9,970 nucleotides of DNA, from contig JBGQLV010000075.1 in the NCBI GenBank assembly GCA_041500225.1, positions 1 to 9,970 on the forward strand, in the 5' to 3' direction. Source of the DNA: 0-14-3-00-41-53 sp041500225. Its GTDB lineage: Bacteria > Nitrospirota > Thermodesulfovibrionia > Thermodesulfovibrionales > SM23-35. The notes beneath the pieces are model-generated. The model saw only the letters and a program-made list of their open reading frames with translations, was not told where the DNA came from and searched no databases. Positions 1 to 5,396 of the stretch are shown here, piece after piece (the stretch's first letter is position 1; each line of letters opens with the position of its first letter). The translations under genes and the position numbers were made by a program.

Positions 1-434
1 TTAAAACAGGCGCTGTGCTTGAAGATACTTTTAGATCCGGAGAAAAATTAGAGAAACCAGGGCTTGAGGAAAAGACTATGCAATATCTATATGGTCAGGA
101 CGAATTATATTACTTTATGGACGTAGAGACTTATGAACAAGTACCACTTATGCCGGCGCAACTCGGAGAAGCAAAAAAATTTCTTAAGGAAAATATGACA
201 GTCAAGATCCTTTATCATAAAGATATGCCAATAAGTGTGGAGCTTCCGACCTTCGTTGAGCTTGCAGTTACAAAAACAGACCCTGCCGGATTTAAAGGAG
301 ACACAGCATCAGGAGGTAACAAACCGGCAACATTGGAAACAGGGGCTGTAGTTAGAGTCCCCTTTCATATAAATGAGGGAGATACTATTAAGGTTGATAC
401 AAGGAATTCAGAATACATAGAAAGGGTGAAATAA
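1..434 (+). CDS. efp: Elongation factor P, C-terminal part (5' end outside window)
   Basis: EF-P binds ribosomes stalled at polyproline and helps form the peptide bond. The open frame runs in from the left edge (first whole codon at base 3) and gives 143 residues starting KTGAV. The family is about 185-188 residues, so roughly 43 N-terminal residues are missing. These include most of domain I and the loop bearing the residue that is post-translationally modified, so the modification type cannot be judged. What remains is the central OB domain and the C-terminal OB domain. The latter carries the family signature: TDPAGFKGDTASGGNKPATL, then TGAVVRVPFHINEGDTIKVD, ending in NSEYIERVK, very close to the end of E. 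coli EF-P. The GTG at base 15 is internal, not the start. Its stop overlaps the accB start by one base, so the two are probably co-transcribed and translationally coupled. The identification is secure. Confidence 0.96.
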   Translation, partial: KTGAVLEDTFRSGEKLEKPGLEEKTMQYLYGQDELYYFMDVETYEQVPLMPAQLGEAKKFLKENMTVKILYHKDMPISVELPTFVELAVTKTDPAGFKGDTASGGNKPATLETGAVVRVPFHINEGDTIKVDTRNSEYIERVK

Positions 435-868
435 TGGAACTTGAGGATTTAAAAGATCTCATCGAACTTCTCAAGGAGACAGATATTACTGAAATACAAA
501 TAGAAAAAGATGGAACAAAGGTAAAAATCAAGAAGGAAAAAATCTTGTCCTCGATAGAAATGTCCGTTCATAAATCTAAAGCTTTCCAGGAGAAGATAGT
601 TGCGGAGACAGAGGAAGAGGCACAGAGACTTGTAACAATAACCTCACCGATTGTTGGCACATTCTACAGGTCGCCTACGCCTGAAGCAGCGCATTTTGTG
701 GAAGTAGGTATAAAGGTAACCAAAGGCCAGGTTCTCTGTATTGTAGAGGCAATGAAATTGATGAACGAGATCGAGAGCGAGGTTGATGGCGTTGTTGTAA
801 AAGTCCTGGTAGAAAATGGACAGCCGGTTGAATACGGTGAGCCGTTATTTCTCATTGAGCCTGTATAA
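434..868 (+). CDS. accB: Biotin carboxyl carrier protein of acetyl-CoA carboxylase
   Basis: This protein carries the biotin that is carboxylated by AccC and then donates CO2 to acetyl-CoA at the carboxyltransferase, the first committed step of fatty acid synthesis. It has 144 residues, slightly shorter than E. coli AccB (156). Residues 1-35 form the usual acidic/basic N-terminal helix region. Residues 36-65 are a short linker without the Ala/Pro-rich run of many homologs. Residues 68-144 are the biotinyl domain. The biotin acceptor is K108 in EAMKLMNE, and the AccB 'thumb' is seen at residues 71-90 (SPIVGTFYRSPTPEAAHFVE). The ATG shares its A with the efp TAA stop (TAATG), and AAAGGG at 421-426 is a well-placed ribosome binding site 7 bases upstream. 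The partner gene accC follows after a 155-base gap filled largely by a palindromic repeat. Confidence 0.97.
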   Translation: MELEDLKDLIELLKETDITEIQIEKDGTKVKIKKEKILSSIEMSVHKSKAFQEKIVAETEEEAQRLVTITSPIVGTFYRSPTPEAAHFVEVGIKVTKGQVLCIVEAMKLMNEIESEVDGVVVKVLVENGQPVEYGEPLFLIEPV

Positions 869-917
869 GAGCCATATGAAATATCCGTGTCCCATAGCAA
901 CACCAAGGGAATGCGAT

Positions 918-1006
918 GTCATTGCGAGGCGAAGCCGAAGCAATCTCAAGCTCGGGACGGCTCGGCAATCTCTAAAGACGAGATTCCTCACTGCGCTCGG
1001 AATGAC
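918..1006 (+). repeat. Palindromic dispersed repeat, GTCATTGCGAG family
   Basis: This element fills most of the 155-base gap between accB and accC. Its ends are inverted: GTCATTGCGAG (918-928) against CTCGGAATGAC (996-1006), 10 of 11 bases complementary. An inner pair, CAATCTC (941-947) with GAGATT (980-985), continues the palindrome. A second copy of AATCTC (967-972) can instead form a 6-bp hairpin with GAGATT around a 7-base loop. From general knowledge, elements beginning GTCATTGCGAGG and ending in AATGAC are scattered in high copy between genes in Nitrospirota and Desulfobacterota genomes. They encode nothing, and the short open frame crossing this one is not a gene. Copy number in this genome cannot be seen from one window. 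Confidence 0.8.
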
Positions 1007-1023
1007 AGATTAAAGATTTTGAG

Positions 1024-2388
1024 ATGAAACTATTTAAGAAAATTTTAATAGCAAACCGTGGTGAGATTGCCGTAAGGATTATCCGTGCTTGCAAAGAGCT
1101 TGGAATAAAAACTGTTGCTGTATACTCAGACATAGATAAAGAGTCCCTTCATATAAGGCTTGCGGACGAATCTGTTTGTATCGGGCCTGCAAGCGTAACC
1201 CAGAGTTATCTGAATATTCCAGCGATACTCAGCGCCGCTGAGATAACAGAATCGGATGCTATACACCCCGGTTACGGGTTTTTGTCAGAGAATTATCATT
1301 TTGCTGAGGCATGTATTACCTCTGGTATAACATTTATAGGCCCAACTCCTGAGAATATAAGGCTTGGCGGCGACAAGGCTAAGGCAAGACAGACAATGAA
1401 AAGAAAAGGAGTGCCTGTTGTCTCCGGAAGTGACGGGCCTGTTGCTACAGAAGAGATCGCCATAAAAGTTGCAAAAAAAATAGGGTTTCCGATAGTGCTC
1501 AAGGCATCTGCCGGTGGAGGAGGGCACGGTATGAAGATTGTAAAAGAGGAAAAAGACCTTGAGCAGGCATTTTACATGGCGCAGAGAGAGGCGCTAACAG
1601 CATTTGGAAACAGCGAAATCTATATTGAAGAATATATACCTGAGATGAGACACATAGAAGTGCAAATTATAGCAGATAACAAAGGCAATATTGTTCACCT
1701 CAATGAAAGGGACTGTTCGATACAGAGAAGGCATCAGAAACTTATAGAAGAATCCCCATCTCCTATCTCATCAACTGAAAAATTCAAGAAGAGGATTGGA
1801 GAATTAGGGGTAAAGGCTGCACGTGCGATAAAATACAGAAATGTGGGTACGGTAGAGTTCATTGTTGACCCTAAAGGCAATATCTATTTTATAGAGATTA
1901 ATACCCGGATACAGGTAGAGCATCCTGTGACAGAGGCAGTTACAGGAATTGATATAATAAAAGAGCAGATTAAACTTGCAGCAGGGTTACCATTAGAGTA
2001 CAAACAGAGTCAGATAAAGCCATCAGGTCATGCAATAGAATGCAGGATTAACGCAGAAGACCCTGTTAGGTTTATCCCGTCTCCGGGGAAAATCACATTT
2101 CTATCGCTTCCCGGGGGGCCGGGAGTTAGAGTAGATACAGCAATATATGATGGATATGTGATACCATCTCATTATGACTCCCTTATAGCCAAACTTATTG
2201 TATATGGAAAAGATAGGTCAGAGGCGATTGCGAAAATGAGGCGAGCGCTTGATGAATTTATAATCGAGGGCATAAATACAACCATTCCATTCCATAAAAA
2301 GGTTATGAACCATCCTGAATTTATAAGCGGAGATTTTAATACGAGTTTTGCAGAAAAGATTAACGGCAACGTCCAGGAAAATAAATAA
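1024..2388 (+). CDS. accC: Biotin carboxylase subunit of acetyl-CoA carboxylase
   Basis: AccC uses ATP and bicarbonate to carboxylate the biotin on AccB. The 454-residue length is normal (E. coli 449). The N-terminal biotin carboxylase domain (about 1-115) opens with KKILIANRGEIAVRIIRACK and holds HPGYGFLSEN (81-90). The ATP-grasp domain follows, then the C-terminal domain (about 335-446). Residues matching the E. coli active site are all present: K118, K160, H210, K239, E278, E291, N293, R295, Q297, V298, E299 and R341. The glycine-rich ATP lid reads AGGGGHGM (163-170), with His where E. coli has Arg. The start is weakly supported by the DNA: no clear ribosome binding site precedes ATG 1024, only GAG directly abutting it. 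The protein does, however, begin exactly where homologs begin. It is likely expressed with efp-accB through the intervening repeat. The identification is secure. Related families (PccA, pyruvate carboxylase subunit A) are less likely given the adjacent accB. Confidence 0.96.
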   Translation: MKLFKKILIANRGEIAVRIIRACKELGIKTVAVYSDIDKESLHIRLADESVCIGPASVTQSYLNIPAILSAAEITESDAIHPGYGFLSENYHFAEACITSGITFIGPTPENIRLGGDKAKARQTMKRKGVPVVSGSDGPVATEEIAIKVAKKIGFPIVLKASAGGGGHGMKIVKEEKDLEQAFYMAQREALTAFGNSEIYIEEYIPEMRHIEVQIIADNKGNIVHLNERDCSIQRRHQKLIEESPSPISSTEKFKKRIGELGVKAARAIKYRNVGTVEFIVDPKGNIYFIEINTRIQVEHPVTEAVTGIDIIKEQIKLAAGLPLEYKQSQIKPSGHAIECRINAEDPVRFIPSPGKITFLSLPGGPGVRVDTAIYDGYVIPSHYDSLIAKLIVYGKDRSEAIAKMRRALDEFIIEGINTTIPFHKKVMNHPEFISGDFNTSFAEKINGNVQENK

Positions 2389-2444
2389 TCCCTCCTAATG
2401 TGAGTGAGGTGCGTCTAACACTTCTTTATATTAATTTCGAAGTC

Positions 2445-2509
2445 GTCATTCTCGCGAAAGCGGGAATCCAGCTTAGAAGGACTGGATTCCGGGTTAAGCC
2501 CGGAATGAC
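2445..2509 (+). repeat. Palindromic dispersed repeat, GTCATTC...GGAATCCAG family
   Basis: This is an imperfect 65-base palindrome between accC and radA. The left arm (2445-2471) starts GTCATTCTCGCGAAAGCGGG and ends AATCCAG. The right arm (2482-2509) starts CTGGATTCC and ends CCCGGAATGAC. The 10-base loop is 2472-2481. It shares the outer GTCATT/AATGAC termini with the element at 918-1006 but differs inside, so it is a second family. The exact 13-mer CGGAATGACAGAT ends both elements (998-1010 and 2501-2513). From general knowledge, GTCATTCCCGCGAAAGCGGG-type elements are widespread intergenic repeats in several bacterial phyla. No T-run follows the right arm, so it is not a classical intrinsic terminator, although the RNA would fold strongly and could slow or end transcription from accC. 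Confidence 0.8.
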
Positions 2510-2577
2510 AGATGATGCAAGGGTAATTATGACGCACTGTCCTAGTTTTGGCCGAAAAGCAGACCGCTGTATACTTC

Positions 2578-2586
2578 TGTTATAAT
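2578..2586 (+). promoter_or_regulatory. Extended -10 promoter for radA
   Basis: The sequence TG-T-TATAAT is a perfect extended -10 element for a housekeeping sigma-70 type factor. No good -35 box lies 16-18 bases upstream (2558-2563 reads AGCAGA), as is usual for extended -10 promoters. Transcription would start near 2593, only about 10 bases before the radA ATG, and AAAGAAG (2594-2600) would serve as the ribosome binding site. It would let radA and the following lipoprotein gene be expressed separately from accC. This is inferred from sequence only. Confidence 0.5.
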
Positions 2587-2602
2587 TAAAAACAAAGAAG
2601 CT

Positions 2603-3967
2603 ATGCCAAAGATTAAAACCTTTTTTCAATGTCAGACTTGCGGTTACGTAAGCCCTAAGTGGCTCGGCAGATGTCCGGACTGTGGAGCATGGAATAGCCT
2701 TGTTGAAGAAAAAAAAGAAACAGTTACTCGACATTCGTCACTTGTAACTCATCTCGGTAAATCAGAGCCTCAACCCTTGAGTTCAATAACAGGTGAATAC
2801 GGGCAGAGGACATCGACAGGGATTAAAGAACTCGACCGGGTTCTGGGAGGAGGTGTTGTTGCAGGCTCAGTGGTACTTATTGGCGGTGACCCGGGCATAG
2901 GGAAATCCACATTACTTTTACAAGCCCTCTCGGGTCTTTCAAAAGAATACGGAAAGGTATTTTATGTCTCGGGTGAAGAGTCTCCTGAGCAGATTAAGAT
3001 TAGGTCAGAAAGGCTCTCAATAAATTCTGAAGAGATAATCTTATTTTCAGAAACCTCACTCGAAGCCATTGTTAGTACTGCGTCAAAACTTTCTCCAAAG
3101 GCAATGGTTGTAGATTCCATACAGACTGTCTATACTGAAGAGCTTGTTTCTGCGCCAGGTTCTGTCAGCCAGGTTAGGGACTGCGCAGCAAAACTGATGC
3201 TCTTTGCAAAAAGGTCGGATATCACTGTATTCCTTGTAGGCCATGTAACCAAGGAGGGGGCGATTGCCGGTCCACGCGTACTTGAACACATCGTAGATAC
3301 GGTTCTTTATTTTGAAGGTGACAGGGGACATTCATACCGCATGCTGCGCACTGTAAAGAACCGCTTCGGCTCAACAAATGAGATAGGGATATTCGAGATG
3401 TCTGACTCAGGACTTATAGAAGTAAAAAACCCATCTGAACTCTTCCTCCTCGAAAGGCCGTTAAATGTTTCAGGTTCAACTGTTGTTGCAAGTCTTGAAG
3501 GTACCAGGCCCTTGATGGTTGAAATACAATCGCTTGTTTCTCAGTCAAACTTCGGAGTGCCTCGAAGGACGACCATAGGTGTTGACTTTAACAGGGTAAA
3601 CCTGCTTGTAGCAGTTCTTGAAAAGAGGGCAGGCCTTTATCTTGGAGGGATGGATATATTTGTGAACGTCGTTGGAGGACTCAGGATAATTGAGCCTGCT
3701 GTTGACATTGGCATAATTACAACAATAGCATCTTCTCTCAAAGATATTCCTGTAGATCCAAAAATATTTGTGTTTGGCGAGGTTGGTCTTTCGGGTGAAA
3801 TAAGGGCTGTTACACAGGCAGAGGCACGAATAAAAGAGGCATCAAAAATAGGGTTTAAGCGGGCTGTCATGCCTATGGGAAACGCTGAAAAAATAAAAAA
3901 TAATTTTGGTTTGGAGATAACAGGTATAAAAAATGTTAAAGACTGTCTTGAAGCTGTTTTTACTTAG
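2603..3967 (+). CDS. radA: DNA repair/recombination protein RadA (Sms)
   Basis: RadA is a RecA-like, hexameric, DNA-dependent ATPase that promotes branch migration of recombination intermediates and supports DNA repair. At 454 residues it is normal length (E. coli 460). A four-cysteine zinc finger occupies residues 10-27 (C10, C13, C24, C27). The RecA-like ATPase core follows, with Walker A GGDPGIGKS (94-102, K101) and Walker B AMVVDS (167-172, D171). The RadA-specific KNRFG motif is at 252-256. A Lon-protease-like C-terminal domain, catalytically inactive in this family, runs from about 280 to 454 and includes FVNVVGGLRI (353-362) and GEVGLSGEIR (392-401). The linker between zinc finger and core contains an odd Ser/Thr/His-rich stretch, TRHSSLVTH (42-50). 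The ATG is supported by AAAGAAG upstream and by the zinc finger position. The next gene begins inside its last 35 bases. Confidence 0.97.
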   Translation: MPKIKTFFQCQTCGYVSPKWLGRCPDCGAWNSLVEEKKETVTRHSSLVTHLGKSEPQPLSSITGEYGQRTSTGIKELDRVLGGGVVAGSVVLIGGDPGIGKSTLLLQALSGLSKEYGKVFYVSGEESPEQIKIRSERLSINSEEIILFSETSLEAIVSTASKLSPKAMVVDSIQTVYTEELVSAPGSVSQVRDCAAKLMLFAKRSDITVFLVGHVTKEGAIAGPRVLEHIVDTVLYFEGDRGHSYRMLRTVKNRFGSTNEIGIFEMSDSGLIEVKNPSELFLLERPLNVSGSTVVASLEGTRPLMVEIQSLVSQSNFGVPRRTTIGVDFNRVNLLVAVLEKRAGLYLGGMDIFVNVVGGLRIIEPAVDIGIITTIASSLKDIPVDPKIFVFGEVGLSGEIRAVTQAEARIKEASKIGFKRAVMPMGNAEKIKNNFGLEITGIKNVKDCLEAVFT

Positions 3968-4589
3968 TACTATATTATTTTTATTTTCCTGCGCAGCACC
4001 ACGTATAGAAATGCCTGTATACGAAGGTATTGATATAGCTGATGCGCTCCACTTAAAAGACGGTATCTCAGCCATAGAGGCTACATTTACTATAATCTTT
4101 GAAAGAGAGGATACCGAGATAAGAGGAGACGGGGTGCTGAATATATCCAGAAACGGTGATCTAAGCCTGCGCGTCTACTCATTCGGATTTCTTGCGCTCG
4201 AGCTCACATCAGAAAACGGCGTTATAAAAAGCGTTCCAAGGATTGACAGAACCAGAGGTACAATGCTTACATACGGCTTGAGGGACTGTCTTTTCTGGTG
4301 GGATATAAAAGACTTTGAGATTGTCGCCTCAGGCGACTCGCCGGGGAGAGATGAAAAAGAAGGTGTTTATCTTCTAAAAAATCTTTCGAGAACGTTATGG
4401 ATAGACAGAAAAACAATGTTTCCAATAAGGCAGACAGTCTCTCTTGAAGATGGCAGAGAGTTTAATTTCTATTATGAAAATCCGGAGAAGGCAGGCGATA
4501 TCTGGTATCCGTCAAAGATCAGGATAGAGTTTTCAAAATATTCTGTAACATTAAAGATTAAAGATATATCATTTAACACTGGTGTATAA
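3933..4589 (+). CDS. Putative outer-membrane lipoprotein, LolA/LolB-like
   Basis: I do not recognise a named family with certainty. The 218-residue product begins with a lipoprotein signal peptide: basic residues K3 and K7, a hydrophobic core at 8-19, and the lipobox LFSC with the lipidated cysteine at C20. Ala-Ala-Pro follows rather than Asp at +2, which favours sorting to the outer membrane by the E. coli rule. The mature part is rich in alternating beta-strand patterns, for example GDGVLNISRNGDLSLRVYSF (65-84) and NFYYENPEKAGDIWYPSKIR (178-197). These resemble the LolA/LolB lipoprotein-sorting fold or the related DUF4292-type lipoproteins. ATG 3933 puts the first 12 codons inside radA in another frame. 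It is preferred because it gives a full signal peptide of standard length. Ribosome binding is weak (AGG at 3922-3924), so translation may be coupled to radA. It is convergent with the ExeA-like gene, with a 21-base overlap at the ends. Confidence 0.75.
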   Translation: MLKTVLKLFLLSTILFLFSCAAPRIEMPVYEGIDIADALHLKDGISAIEATFTIIFEREDTEIRGDGVLNISRNGDLSLRVYSFGFLALELTSENGVIKSVPRIDRTRGTMLTYGLRDCLFWWDIKDFEIVASGDSPGRDEKEGVYLLKNLSRTLWIDRKTMFPIRQTVSLEDGREFNFYYENPEKAGDIWYPSKIRIEFSKYSVTLKIKDISFNTGV

Positions 4590-5393
4590 ACCGAGGTCAA
4601 CTGCTACAGCCTTTATTGTTTCACTATCTATTAAATTTGCCTTAAAAAGGTAACCCTCAAGGAGTGCATTATCGCAGACTGTGTTTATGCGCCGGGGTAT
4701 GCCTTGTGTATACTGATAGATACGCCTGATAGCTTCTTCTGCAAATATCTCTTTATTACATCCTGCAACCTTGAGCCTGTGGTTTATGTAATCCTTTGCA
4801 TCCTCTTCAGAGAAGGCATTCAGCCTGATCTTAATAGCTACCCTTTGCTTGAGTGGCTCATCCAGGGAAAGAACATCTTCGAGTTCAGGTAGACCGAAAA
4901 AAACAAAATTGAGCATCTTTCCTTCAGATACCTCCATATTCAAAAGGCCCCTGAATTCTTCCATGATCTCCTTTGAATTTAACATCTGGACCTCGTCGAT
5001 CATGACAATCGCCTTCTTACCTTCGTCGTTTATCTCATAAAGTCTCTTATAAATCTGGGTGAGAAGTTCGACCTTATCTTCTTTTAAATCCTTAACGCCG
5101 AGCTGAATTGCGAATTTTTTAAAGAGCCACTCTGAACTAACAGTAGAGTGGACTACCACAAGGAGGGCTGCTTCGTAAGTGTTCTCATCTAATTCCTCGA
5201 GAAATCTTCTTGCAAGGGTTGTCTTGCCGGTTCCTATCCCGCCAATTACAACGGCAAGACCTTTTCTCGTGTCTACTGCATATTTGAGCTTTACAAGGGC
5301 ATCAGACTGTTGACGGTTGCTATAATAAAATCTACTGTCAACAACATTAGAAAATGGATGTTCTTTCAGGTCATAGTATTCTAAATAGTCCAT
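4569..5393 (-). CDS. ExeA/GspA-family AAA+ ATPase
   Basis: This is a 274-residue cytoplasmic-type AAA+ ATPase resembling the ATPase domain of ExeA/GspA (which helps assemble the type II secretin in Aeromonas) and MshM of the MSHA pilus. The N-terminus has the family's opening pattern, MDYLEYYDLKEHPFSNVVDS, followed by YYSNRQQSDALVKLKYAV. Walker A is GGIGTGKTT (51-59, K57). Walker B is IVMIDEVQML (129-138, D133/E134). FFGLPEL (165-171) is in the sensor 1 region, LKQRV (181-185) may hold the arginine finger, and GIPRRIN (231-237) is sensor 2. It ends soon after the AAA+ lid, with no transmembrane segment and no peptidoglycan-binding domain, both of which full ExeA has. The start lies 3 bases after the TPR gene's stop (TAAGATATG) with no clear ribosome binding site, so it is probably translationally coupled. 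A TniB/IstB-like transposition role is less likely, since there is no transposase nearby. Confidence 0.85.
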   Translation of the reverse strand: MDYLEYYDLKEHPFSNVVDSRFYYSNRQQSDALVKLKYAVDTRKGLAVVIGGIGTGKTTLARRFLEELDENTYEAALLVVVHSTVSSEWLFKKFAIQLGVKDLKEDKVELLTQIYKRLYEINDEGKKAIVMIDEVQMLNSKEIMEEFRGLLNMEVSEGKMLNFVFFGLPELEDVLSLDEPLKQRVAIKIRLNAFSEEDAKDYINHRLKVAGCNKEIFAEEAIRRIYQYTQGIPRRINTVCDNALLEGYLFKANLIDSETIKAVAVDLGLYTSVK

Positions 5394-5396
5394 ATC

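Noticed and set aside
816..1013. 65-codon plus-strand open frame across the end of accB and the first palindromic repeat
   Set aside because: It overlaps accB in another frame and is otherwise made of the repeat. It has no family resemblance, and the product is an artefact of the palindrome.
1285..1527. Antisense open frames opposite accC
   Set aside because: They are opposite the conserved biotin carboxylase domain and have no family features. They are shadows of accC codon usage.
2445..2509. Intrinsic terminator for accC
   Set aside because: The hairpin is strong but no T-run follows on either strand, and the sequence fits a dispersed repeat better. A terminating effect is possible but not shown.
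2400..2585. 61-codon plus-strand open frame between accC and radA
   Set aside because: It is mostly the translated 2445-2509 repeat (ILAKAGIQ...GFRVKPGMT), a string often wrongly annotated from such elements. It has no ribosome binding site.
4569..5393. Transposition helper ATPase (IstB/TniB type), implying a mobile element
   Set aside because: The N-terminal HPFSNVVDS...YYSNRQQSDALVKL pattern and the coupling to a TPR gene fit ExeA/GspA. There is no transposase, terminal repeat or integrase in the window.
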